From NCBI RefSeq assembly GCF_000801105.2, contig NC_079515.1, positions 25,381,407-25,445,406 of the forward strand: a stretch of 64,000 nucleotides of DNA. The letters run 5' to 3'. Both the position numbers and the translations under genes were made by a program. Below the pieces are notes generated by a model. That model was not told where the DNA came from, made no database searches, and saw nothing but the letters and a program-made list of their open reading frames with translations. Source of the DNA: Raphanus sativus (taxonomy: Eukaryota > Streptophyta > Magnoliopsida > Brassicales > Brassicaceae). Below, one piece after another: positions 1 through 10,108 of the stretch (positions are counted from its first letter, which is position 1; each line of letters opens with the position of its first letter).

Positions 1-179
1 GTACAAATGGAAATGTATAGATTACAATTAGTTATGTCAAGTTCATAAAACTTTGATACACAAGATTAAATTCATAAAACTAAAGAACACGTGCAGGCTT
101 TGTAAGGAGATGATGATACGTGGCAGATTCTGAGGCACATGCGGATAACAAGTAAGTCTCCACCGCTTCAGATATTTTA

Positions 180-960
180 CATACCCTTATAAATTGTTTT
201 ATAATCCTTTATAATGGTGTTTAAATTTTACAAATTATTTTTATAAACCCTTCTAAATTATTTATATACCCTTATAAACCTTTATAAATTATTATACAAA
301 CCATTATAAATTGTTTTATAAGGATTTCTAAATGGTTATAGAATCTTTTAGTTGATTTATAAACCTATACAACTAATTTATTAAGGTTTCTAAGTTAATG
401 TATAAAAACCTTATAAATTGATTCATAAGGGTTTATAAAATTAGAATCGTTATAACTTTTACTCCAATAGGTTTTTAGTAAGAAAAAAAGAGTTTATAAG
501 GTTTTATAAAACATTTTCTAACTTAAAAATCATTTATAAATTTTTGTATAAATATTTTACGTGAAAATTCTAAGAATTTATAAATATTTCTATAAGAGGT
601 TATACATTAATTATAAATATTAATCAGTTAGTTATAAGAACATCTTAAAGCTTATGATTTTATCTATCCACTAATGATAATAAACAATTATAAATTATTT
701 ATAAACAATTATAATGCTTCTGCCAATCTCCCTCCCTCTCTTTTTTGATGTATATGTATTGTGTAACTAACTATAAACGAATTTGATTTCAAGTAAACAA
801 TAGCTTGAAACTGCACATATGATCTCTTGGGTAATTTAAATTTAAAAGAAACAATTAAATGATTTATAAAACTTTATAAGTCATTTATCCGGATTCATAA
901 ACCAATTTCTAAGAGTTTATAACTTATTTTATAAAGATTTATAAATTAGCTATATAAATT
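180..960. repeat. AT-rich degenerate TTTATAAA array
   Basis: This stretch is built from dozens of loosely repeated words such as TTATAAACC, TTTATAAATT and TTATAAGG with no fixed period. It has no coding potential. A similar array lies at about 5100-5830. Arrays of this kind sit inside some non-TIR Mutator-like elements of crucifers, so it may be the interior of the element whose putative end is near 2592; that link is inference. Bases 1-180 show nothing recognisable. Confidence 0.6.
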
Positions 961-968
961 ATAAAGAC

Positions 969-1286
969 TTATAAATTATTGAAACAACTATCATCCAGGT
1001 GAAGTTTCAGAGACTCTATTACAACACCACGTGGAGCGTTTGCTTCTTTGATATCCCCAAGGCATGGGTTCCAGCTATCAAATCTGGTTTTGGATGAAGG
1101 TGAAGCCTGAATACAAGAACTGGTTCTTGCTCTGCCGGAGAGTGTGATATACATTGAAGATATGCATCTCAAGATTTCTTCAGAGAACCTACTCGGATTT
1201 TCCATGTCATCTACGATGTGAGATGAGCCTAGAAGATCTCCAAAGGTAGTATGATGAGCATAAACATATCTTTTATTCTTCTGCAA
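969..1286 (-). pseudogene. DUF547 (MIP1-like) gene fragment
   Basis: The minus-strand frame contains a stretch (ENPSRFSEEILRCISSMY, then a Ser-rich linker, FDSWNP, and a Leu/Asp end) that resembles the linker before the DUF547 domain of plant MIP1-like leucine-zipper proteins. A plausible 3' splice site (TTTGCAG) lies just upstream near 1282. Neither the N-terminal zipper nor the DUF547 domain follows, so only a fragment exists. The open frame at 1340-1549 on the same strand may be a preceding exon, but I do not recognise it. The family call is from memory of the motif and is moderate at best. The fragment shares a strand with a PPR fragment at 1573-1803, which suggests captured cargo. Confidence 0.4.
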
Positions 1287-1572
1287 ACATCAAATCAGTT
1301 AAACAAATATGCTAAATGTTGAAGACCAATGTGTTCTACTTACTTTGTAGAAAAGACTTTTAAGTTGGCTTGGAAACTCCAAGGACATGAACATTCAGAC
1401 ACGAGAGATGCTTGATAATTGTAGCTGAGCACACCAGTAAGGTCTGATTGTGAGACGAAGCTTGTTTCAGCATGTAGAGAGAATGAAGTAACTTGTTCAT
1501 CAAAAGATGTCATGTAAAGAAAGAGAAGATATAATGTTCTATACGCCATTTGTTTAAGCCATTTTCACATTT

Positions 1573-1803
1573 TTAAGCCATTTTCACATACCCAGCAATC
1601 ATCGAAGTCCAGAAAACCACATTCCTAAGGGCAATACCGTCAAACACTCTACAACAACTCTCGATCTCTCCACACTTAGCATACATATCTACAAGACCTG
1701 TCAACACAATATTATCAAAGTCTGGCGCCTTAACGATGTCGCAGTGTATCTTCTTCCCGTTATTTAAGTCATGCATCTCAGTATATGCTTTCAAAGCTAT
1801 GGA
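1573..1803 (-). pseudogene. PPR protein fragment
   Basis: This single minus-strand exon-like piece encodes about one and a half PLS-type pentatricopeptide motifs. Diagnostic pieces are GKKIHCDIVK, LVDMYAKCGEIES, CRVFDGI and VVFWTSMIAGYVK. It opens after an acceptor-like CCATAG and stops directly after the GYVK motif, where a full gene would continue. No start region, further repeats or E/DYW domain are nearby. It is a captured or decayed fragment. The stop lies in a short local duplication (GTGAAAATGGCTTAAA twice), which probably created it. Confidence 0.75.
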
Positions 1804-1866
1804 GAAAACAATATCATCATAATATCATTAAGCATTAAGTTGTACTATTGACAATATCATAAAATC

Positions 1867-2162
1867 AAGATTTATAAGAGGTTATAATTCTTTGAAATGC
1901 AATGTTCACTATCCAAAAATCTTTCTCCTAACCAGAACTATTCAAACGACAAGTCTAAATCAAATCAACCTTATTTGTTTTTTTGGATAACAGAGGAACG
2001 AAAATTCTAATATTACTTGAACCGAGATTTATAAAGGTTTATAATTTTTCGAAAGCTCAATGTTTACTATTGAAACTCTTTCCCTTAGATCGACATGCTC
2101 TAAACCAACTTTTCTGATTTTTTTTATATCAGAAAGAACAAATTCAAAAATTACTTGAATCA
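1867..2162. repeat. Diverged tandem duplication, about 150 bp
   Basis: Two adjacent segments align with roughly 65-70 percent identity by eye. Each begins GATTTATAA, continues through a TTTATAATT and AATGTT(C/T)ACTAT block, and ends ATTACTTGAA(C/T)C. Copy one spans about 1867-2022 and copy two about 2030-2162. The duplication is older than the neighbouring repeats. It lies between the PPR fragment and the putative element end and probably belongs to the same transposon. Confidence 0.6.
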
Positions 2163-2592
2163 AACAAAAAGTATACAAATTAGAAACATACCAGTGTCAA
2201 TCGTGGTGAGGAGCCAACATATTTGAGATTTTAATCGTGATTCTCGTAATCTTTTGTCGTTAGCTGAGAGAGAGAGTGATGATGGATCTCGACGGAGACG
2301 ACGGATTACGGAGACGATGGATCTTGACGGAGACGACGGATGACGGAGACGGCGGATCTCGATAGAAACGATGATGGATCTCTGTAACTCTTCTGTCACC
2401 GACTGCTTGAGAGAGACGACTTCATCGGAGAGAGGCGACGGAGAAGAGATGATGGATCTCCACGGGAAGAGAGATAAGGTAAGGTTAATTTTGTCTTTTA
2501 CACATTAATGAAAAGTGTATTTGTGAAAATGTCCTTCTATTGATGGTATTGTTGAATTGTGGTACTACACAAAGTGTAGTTATGAAATTTCC
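2163..2592 (-). mobile_element. Putative MULE (VANDAL-like) terminal region
   Basis: On the minus strand the segment opens with GGGGAAATTTCATAACTACA at 2592 and passes through a leader with TTTTCACAAATACAC. It then enters a GC-richer part made of repeated GGATCTCGACGGAGACGA units (as read on the plus strand), where a short minus-strand frame (2160-2399) could start. Crucifer non-TIR Mutator-like elements often begin with such a leader and a purine/GA-rich first exon. No transposase domain is seen. The other end would lie left of the window. The assignment rests on appearance only. Confidence 0.35.
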
Positions 2593-2652
2593 CCAATAAA
2601 ATAAGTATTAAAATTAAAAATATTTTTAAAGCTTTTTTAGAGATATACTAGA

Positions 2653-2861
2653 GTATTTCTCATACGGGATATCATAGCCCTATTTTTGACTATTGAGTTT
2701 TTTTTCTGTTTAGGAGGGATTACAATCGTATATACATAATGCAACCTCTACTCTTGTTTACATATTTCTATGTGTGGCTGTTAGAGTTTGATCCTAGACA
2801 TCGCCAAATGAAACATTCATTATGACTTCCAAATTTTAAAGAAATATTATATGAGAAATAC
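2653..2861. repeat. Short inverted-repeat element (possible MITE)
   Basis: GTATTTCTCATA at 2653-2664 is matched perfectly as TATGAGAAATAC at 2850-2861, enclosing about 185 bp without coding potential. Size and AT content fit a small MITE-like element. No clear target-site duplication was found, so the superfamily is open. Confidence 0.4.
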
Positions 2862-2948
2862 CATAGGATAGTTATTAGTTAAGAGTAACAATGTGGCTGA
2901 TAAGAAAGAAAAAAACACAATGTGGCTGATGAGTGATGAAGTAGTAAC

Positions 2949-3903
2949 TTATTCATCATCCTCTTCAGTCTGCCGATTGATGCATATATAAAACTTGTAG
3001 TCAGGGCACATGCATGAAGGAACCAACATAAAATGCTCATCTGGTAGTACATCGCTCACTTGACGCACTCTTTTGAGATCTGATTCAAACCACAAGCGAT
3101 CAGAGCAAGATGAGAACAACTTGAAGGTGTAAGAGAACTCCTCTTCTCCTGGTCCAATACAGCTAGCATAGAATATTCGACCTTGTGGTGTGTCAAAACA
3201 CTCCACAATAACAATCTCTCCTTCTCCTTCTGTTGTCTGTTCCTTAAGAATTACCCTCTTGCCACTCAAGGGGTATATAAACACGGGTTTTCCACACTCA
3301 AACATATATGAGGAATTACAGTGTTTAGCAACACTGTGTTCATATAAATCCTTGTTAAATCCAACAAAGTCGCAGCTGCTAAAAGGGCAAGCACGTTGGG
3401 TGAAAGCACAGATCTTTAAATGTGTTGCTGTTTCAGCAAAAGAGATAATCTCGGAGCAACCAAGTTCTACGTTTGGACATGGAACTCTAAGTAGTTCGAG
3501 ACTCGTTCCATAGCTCTATTGCGTGAACGAGTTTTTACGGAGCATGTTGCACATCTTTGCTTCAACTTGTGGAGGCAAGTAAAGCATGCTATATGACCAT
3601 TATCACACTATATGACAAAAAAATAGGAGTAGTGGTCAACGAAACGTCTATTCACTAAAACATCTGGAGTAGTTTGAATTTCGACTAGAAGCTATAATAG
3701 GAGTAGTGGATTTCTATGTAGAAAGAGATGAGAAATGATACCTGGAAGATAGGAATGGTGAGTGGATCGAAGCAAAGGGGACACTCGATAGCATCGAGAT
3801 CATGCAGCGTTGCCGTGCGTTTCTTCTTCCCCTCCTTATCACCGGAAGTATGTTGCCTCTTTTTCGAAATGTCATTGTTTCCGTCCTTGGAGAAACCCGC
3901 CAT
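2949..3903 (-). pseudogene. SINA-like RING E3 ubiquitin ligase, frameshifted
   Basis: This is a two-exon SINA-like gene. Exon 1 is 3742-3903 and starts MAGFSKDGNN; exon 2 is 2949-3607, with a 134-bp GT-AG intron. Exon 1 ends inside the RING finger (ECPLCFDPLTIPIFQ) and exon 2 continues it (CDNGHIACFTC, RCATCS). The SIAH-type zinc finger (VPCPNVELGCSEIISFA, then CAFTQRACPFSSCDFVG) and the C-terminal SINA region to TEEDDE follow. The family ubiquitinates proteins for the proteasome. The frame breaks once near 3500-3503: one base is missing after RAMERV, and restoring the frame reads on into the zinc finger. The rest is well preserved, so the gene is either a very young pseudogene or carries a sequencing error. 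It is not in its Arabidopsis neighbourhood. Confidence 0.8.
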
Positions 3904-4007
3904 TATCAGAGGTTATCAAACTTCAGTCTGATGAAACCCTAATCCAAAGCTGACAAAACTGAAGCGACGAAGACTGGTCTTTATCAAATGTAATATTAGG
4001 CTACTAA

Positions 4008-4267
4008 GAGCATCTCCATCAGTCATACTCTATGAACTTCTCATTTTTCCATTATTTTTTTTTATTTTTTTCGTTTGACTTTTTTATTAAAAAAAAAAAA
4101 TTGGGACCAATCGCGGGCCGACACGTGTCGTGGGGCCCGCGCTACAGTGACGAGACGGATTCACTGCAATGAACCTCCAAGAGATAGGTTTAAACCTGTG
4201 TAATATTTAAATATTTTTTTTCGAAAAGCATGTGAACCTCTCCTTTGAACATTCAATGAAGATGCTC
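4008..4267. mobile_element. Tourist-like (PIF/Harbinger) MITE
   Basis: A 260-bp element with terminal inverted repeats GAGCATCTCCAT at 4008 and its near-complement ATGAAGATGCTC ending at 4267. It is flanked by the three-base duplication TAA (4005-4007 and 4268-4270), the TWA target typical of Tourist elements. There is no coding capacity. It sits about 100 bp upstream of the SINA-like start codon and may touch that gene's promoter. Confidence 0.8.
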
Positions 4268-4270
4268 TAA

Positions 4271-5100
4271 TATACTCAGCTTTTGCTTCTTCCGTTTAGG
4301 ATTTTAACACCATTAGCTTAAATTGCACATGAAAAGAAAATAGTACGAATTAAATAAAACTAGGTGTTACAGAGAATTACCGGCGATTTTTGTAGAGAAT
4401 AATATTATAGAAACAAATATACCTTATGTTTACAATGTTATACTTATTGAATAATAATTAAAAATATTAAATTTTTAATTTTTAATTTTTGACTTCAAAT
4501 AGTTTGATAATCGGAAATTTCAACATATATTTTTATTTTACATGAAAGCAATATTATATATAGTTTGATAATCAAGATAATTCAACAATGTAAGTCTAGT
4601 AAGTCACTAAACATCTTTCTTTTACACGAAAGAAATATTATAATTAGTTCATGTAATTAGTTATAGAATTAATTTTTATTTTATTTTAATACGTGAAAAA
4701 CACGTAAATACTTTAACTTTTAGAGATAAAAAGAAGTGTTTTTTTGTATAGATCCAAGATGATGGTCAGAGGCTTCTATAATTCGGATATCATATTTGCT
4801 GAATTTTTAACTTACGTTTTTTATTTGTTTGATTAGTTTTAATTTATTTTATATTTAATAAAAATAATTATTCGTTTATGTGTATTTTTCTCAGAATGTT
4901 TGTAATAACAAAAGTTTTGGATATGATTAATTATATAATATTTTATTTTGATATGAATACAATATTCATATCTAAAATTTACAGATAATCGGTAGTAGAA
5001 TTAATTTTCATTTTAGCACTGATAAATATAAATAAAAAATAAAATTATTAGCTATTTAAATTGTAACAATTTTTAAGATATCACTTATGAACGCACATAT
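4271..5100. other. AT-rich spacer, nothing recognised
   Basis: No reading frame, RNA gene or repeat boundary could be supported. Base composition is strongly AT. Confidence 0.6.
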
Positions 5101-5830
5101 AATCAAAACCCCTTAAATAACTTCTTTTTATATATAATAAAAGTGTGATTCAATTTTATATGATTTATAAATCTACTTTTATAAAATTATAAATATATTT
5201 ATAACCATTTATATACAACTTTTTATATATTTTATAAGTTTTGCGGTTCACCATGTTTACAACTATTTACTTACATGACTTAATAATACAATCCATCATT
5301 AAAAAAAATATTTTTGTACTTCAATCTAAAAATTGATCAAGATAGATAAATTTAAAATTAAGTTTTATTTTAGAATTGATAAAATATATCAAATTCTAAA
5401 ATTCCATAAAATTATAAAAGTCTTTAAAATTTCACCTATAATCGTATTATAACAAGAAGTGTGAAAAATTCACTTAAATAACTTATGTTTAGTATATAAC
5501 AAGAAGTGTGAAAAATTCTTATGATTTATATAAATCATTATAAATATACGTTTATATAATAATAAATATATTTAGAAGCATTTACAAATGTTTTTGTAAC
5601 ATTTTGTCTTATAAATAAATTTATAAACCTTTTATAAATGATATATGATATCTAATAAAATGATTTTGTATGGTAGAATAAAAAATTTCTTAAATAATTT
5701 CAAAATATTTATAAATGATTTATAAACTCTCTATAGATGAACATGCAGCCATTATATTTATTTCTATAAAATATATATTAAAGCATTTTATATAATTATA
5801 AATAGCTAATTGATAAAATAATCAAAAAAT
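5100..5830. repeat. Second TTTATAAA-type degenerate array
   Basis: The same style of array as at 180-960, with longer internal repeats. The phrase (C)TTAAATAACTT recurs at about 5113 and 5473, with a weaker third copy near 5690, each followed by a TATAAA-rich block. A perfect 23-bp direct repeat starting ATAACAAGAAGTGTG lies at 5449-5471 and 5496-5518. It holds no gene. Confidence 0.6.
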
Positions 5831-6054
5831 GTATATTATTATTTGTAGTATAACTTGTATTAATGGATTGTAGAGTTACATAGTTATTTTTTTTTTTTGA
5901 AGATTAAAGAAAACATAGTTCATCGTATCCTTACATTACATAACAAAATACAATAAATTGTTCATTATTTAACAGATAAGAAAGAAGCATGATTTATTAT
6001 TTAGACAAGTAGAAAACAAGTTCATCATCTGTAATTCAATGTACGCATGTTATA

Positions 6055-8954
6055 CTATCGAGGCGATCTAAGTTCGTCGATATGAGACTTGCTGCATGGA
6101 CCTTGCGTACGGATGAATTGACGGTATTGATCGTAGGTCGTGGAGGTGTATAGAGCTGGTGAATCTTCCGTCACTAGCTCCTTCAGTGGCTCGATTGGGA
6201 TGTTGCCCTTTGGGTTGTAGAAGAATGCCAATGACAACCTCTCATTTGCAGGGCTCACTATCACTCTGTGTTCTATGCTTTTGTATATTGAATTGGTCAA
6301 CATCTAGCCACACAACAAAAATGCGCAATGTATGTAAAAATTATACTAATCCAGAAAAAGAAAACTAAAAACTAAAAAAAACTAAAACACAATAAAAAAA
6401 AAGACCCCATGACATTTGTCTTTGGCCTTTAAGAAATTAATCTTTTTTACGAACATGCGATTGTTAGGTTTGGAGTTGGACCAAATGACACAATAATGAC
6501 ATAAATACAAAAAGACTCATAAGTTTGCTGTTTTAAAACTAAACTATAACCCATTTTAAATAGACACTTTAAATTATAATCACGTTATATGGGTTTTTAA
6601 ATTTTGAACTTTAGTTGAACAAAAAAAATTCCAAACTTTAAAAATGTGGGAAAATCAGTTTTTTTTTTTTTTTTTAACTATTTCCTTATAAAGATTAAGT
6701 TTAAACTATTATTTAGAAGATATGTAGAACCAATTATAGTTAGGAAAACAATTAATACTATACAATAGTTCTTGTGAGGAAATATATGCTTTGACTATAT
6801 ATTTAGGGTCTGGCTGGTGTAATCATAGTGGTTGCGGATACGGTTGCAGATGTGGATGGTTACAGTTTTAAGTATTTTTAAGAGATTTGTAAGATTGATA
6901 CATCATATAGAAATTGGTGCATTTGCGAAATACTTATGACTGATTAACTAGCAAATTCATCAGCAGTTAAATATCAAATTAATAATATTTACATTTTCTA
7001 TAATCATAAAAGTATTAAAATCACTATATTATAATAAAATATAAAACTATATTAATAAATTACACAATTGAATTTTTTAAAATTATAATTTTTTAAAAAA
7101 GTTTTATAATAGAAATAATATATATATATATTTCTATTATTTCAATTTTATTTTTTTATTGCATATTCTTATTTTTATTTCTGTACTGTTTCTCTCTTTA
7201 AAAGGAAATTATCTTTACTTAACCGTAAATGCTAATTAGAACCATCTTTTAAATTTAAGAAGTTTAGAACAGTTTTAAATGATGTAGAATATTTTATGTG
7301 ATTATTTTAAAATATTAACAATCGTTACCAACCGTAAAAACTATCTTTCAGCTAGTGTTTTTGGCCCAGCCAGCCCAGTTAAAACCCATTGTAGTTTAAT
7401 TACCCAAATCAACAGTCGTTGAAATTGTTTTTGTCTGTTTCTTGAATTAGGACATTTTCTTTGTTTTCCTTTAATGGAGACACATGCAGAATTAAAGCGT
7501 GGCTTCATTCAAGCCAGTACCTAATTGACCCCATCAACTTTATGTTTTATACTCCACTAATTTAACTTTAATAATACAGGAAAATAAAAGGAAGAAGAAA
7601 TATGCATGCACGTGCTTAACTTTATTAAAACTAATAACAACTTCAAGGATAAACGAAGACGAGAATCAAATCCCATTCACGTGATATTTACTCTATTTTT
7701 AGCCTAATAATAGAAAAACCAACTAGTAAAATTATATAGAGTGCTCGAATCTTCCTCAACGAATGTCAAATAAGTTAAACAACCATAATATCAGATTTTA
7801 CAGTAATTTTAGTGTCGGTTCAATGGTCTACGATCAATTTTTTTTTAATTACAAAAATTTCAAAGAAAATAGTCACCTGAATTTGGTCACCAATGTTAAC
7901 AATGAGAGCATGAGGCTCTGGTTCGACTGTGATCCAAGCATCGTCACATCCACGGACCTGAAGGCCGGCGACTTGCTCGTCCGGCAAAAGAATGGTCAAT
8001 CCACCGGGATCGGAGTGTGGTGAGAGGCCGAGTGTTAACTCTGGCTGAGGGCATTTTGGATAATAATTAACCCTTAAACATCCTCCAGATTCCTCTTTAC
8101 CACCAAACGCATTTTGAAGGATGCCCTCTTGCAATCCCAAGTTTCTCGATAATATATTCATCAAGTTCTCGCACAGTTTCACCATTTCCTTGCAATAATC
8201 CTCCAATATTTCTCTATATACCTCAATAACAAGGTAACAAATTTGTAGTTTCAATTTGTATCTTAGCTTTCAATCAAATTTAAAATGTATAGACCGAAAT
8301 AAGTAGTATATAATTCATCTTTCACATGTGCTTTTTGTAATTAATAATCCACTGATAAGTCGTACTAGTACGTCTCTAAGATAATTATTTTGTATAGTAA
8401 CAACGTTGATTTATTAGAAGGTTTTGGAATAAAATATACCGGCAATGAAGAGGCGGAGAAGGCCACTTGGTGTAATCCTTCAAAGACAAAGGGCAGTAAT
8501 GAAGATAATAGTAATCACTCCAATCAAGAATAGCTCCCTTTTCTACGCCAAGTCGGCTTCCATATCCCTCGTAAGTTTTCGGCGAATTAGCATGCATGTT
8601 TTTAAGCTCCATGGGAAGATGAAAGAAGTCTCTCCATGTTTCTTTAGCTCGGTCCATGAGCTGAGGACTCATCCCATGGTTAACCACTTGAAAAAACCCC
8701 CATTCTTTACAAGCTTTTGAGATCTCGTCGAGTGTTTTCGCATGCAGAGTTATGTCGTTTGTGTATAAGCCACCTAAGTCAATGATGGGAATAGCGGCGG
8801 TGACAGGGTTGTGTTTGTTGTGGTGGTTTTGAGAGGGTAAGTTTGGACGTTGAGAGAGAGGCTTGACGTAGCGGTTTGGTATGGCTTTGAGGTTGCTTTG
8901 GGATAAGGACTGGACACGGACTATAGGCTCAGGCCAATCTTGGAACATGTTCAT
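6055..8954 (-). CDS. JOX3: Jasmonate-induced 2-oxoglutarate dioxygenase JOX3
   Basis: Three exons, 8440-8954, 7877-8213 and 6055-6303, join to 366 residues. The enzyme is an Fe(II)/2-oxoglutarate dioxygenase. Family members JOX1-4 hydroxylate jasmonic acid to 12-OH-JA and so damp jasmonate signalling. Visible features are the DIOX_N region (IPIIDLGGLY, GFFQVVNHG), the Fe-binding His238 and Asp240 in SPHSDPGG, His296 in IEHRV, and the 2OG-binding Arg306-x-Ser308 (RLS). Length and opening (MNMFQDWPEPIVRVQSLS) match Arabidopsis JOX3 (At3g55970, 363 residues, from memory). Introns are 226 bp and 1573 bp; the second is enlarged by an insertion. A TATA-like box lies about 85 bp upstream of the start. 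The gene is at the left end of the block collinear with Arabidopsis. Confidence 0.93.
6806..7376. mobile_element. TIR element (hAT-like?) in JOX3 intron 2
   Basis: The segment begins GGGTCTGGCTGG and ends GGCCCAGCCAGCCC, giving imperfect terminal inverted repeats (GG-CTGGCTGG). A subterminal block with GTTGCGGATACGG at the left matches ACCAACCGT-type sequence at the right in inverted orientation. It is about 570 bp, AT-rich and non-coding. I could not fix a target-site duplication, so hAT is only a guess. Confidence 0.5.
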
Positions 8955-9034
8955 GGCTTTGGTTAGTTTTTTTGACTAGGAGCTCAAAGAGATGAAATAG
9001 GAGGCTGAGGATGAAACAAGGAGTATTATTAAGA

Positions 9035-9044
9035 AATATATATA
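9035..9044 (-). promoter_or_regulatory. TATA box of JOX3
   Basis: The minus strand reads CTCTATATATATTTC, a good TATA box about 85 bp before the JOX3 start codon, which leaves a short 5' UTR of roughly 50 bases. Confidence 0.55.
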
Positions 9045-9045
9045 G

Positions 9046-10108
9046 AGAGAAAAAGATAAGATTGTTTTCTTTTTTTTTGACATTTCAGGGTACGAAGAGG
9101 AAAAGATAGATTAAAAAAGCAGAGGTAGAGGGATTCTTTTTTTTTTTTGGAACACTACGTAGAGGATTCATATTTACGAACTTGTAAATAATATGTGGAA
9201 TAACCATTATGATGATAAAATGGTTGAAATATCATCTAATCGAAAATAGAAAAACGGTCGAAGAAACATTTTACTTGACATCCTACTGTATTCAAACCAA
9301 AATACAAAAGAACATCTATAAACTAATAAATATTATAATATAATAATCTTTGTTGGTTTCGAGTCAGATTATTAAAAAATTAGCAAAATTTGAAGAAACG
9401 ATAAGATAATAATTAAAATTTTGAAAACTTTATATAAATATATGATTTCAATAATAACATAAATTAACAATAAATGTGGATGTCGTTAACGAAATTTGTG
9501 TAAAATTTATATTTATGTGGATGTGATTAACGAAGTGATAAAATTAAGTTATGAATGCTCAGTTTTAATCATAAGAAAAAATACTTAATTTTGATCAATA
9601 TGCATAAACTAAGATTAATATCAATGATACAACACAAATCATAACTTATGTTTCTGCAGCTGGAGCTGTAAAATCATATTTTATTATATATTCTGCAAAT
9701 AAAATAGAATAAAACAAATAGTAAAGATCACATATTTCATTTTACATGTATGGTTTTTCCATTTTATGTGCACACGATCTATTTCATCCATACATATTGC
9801 ACGGTTACATATAAATGAAAATGTATACATCAGATGATTTAAATTCAGTTTCGAACAATTTACTTGGCAGCCTAAATTTTTCATTTGTAATTTGAAAAAC
9901 ACAAGTGAAATATAAAGGTGTTATAATCCATATAACAGAGTAATTGTGAAATAAAATGTAAATATAGCAATAATGTAGAACGGAAACCATATAAGACATA
10001 TCTATATGCATAAACAACAGCCGAATTCAATGAATAAGTGAATCAATGGAAGCATACAAGGACAAGCAACCAATGTTCTACATAGGCCAAACACTATTTT
10101 ATTTATTA
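9046..10108. other. JOX3 upstream spacer
   Basis: An AT-rich region with poly-T tracts (9069-9079, 9138-9149). The short frames near 9700-10000 have no family signal and lie in low-complexity DNA. Upstream control elements of JOX3 should be here, but none was identified with confidence. Confidence 0.5.
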
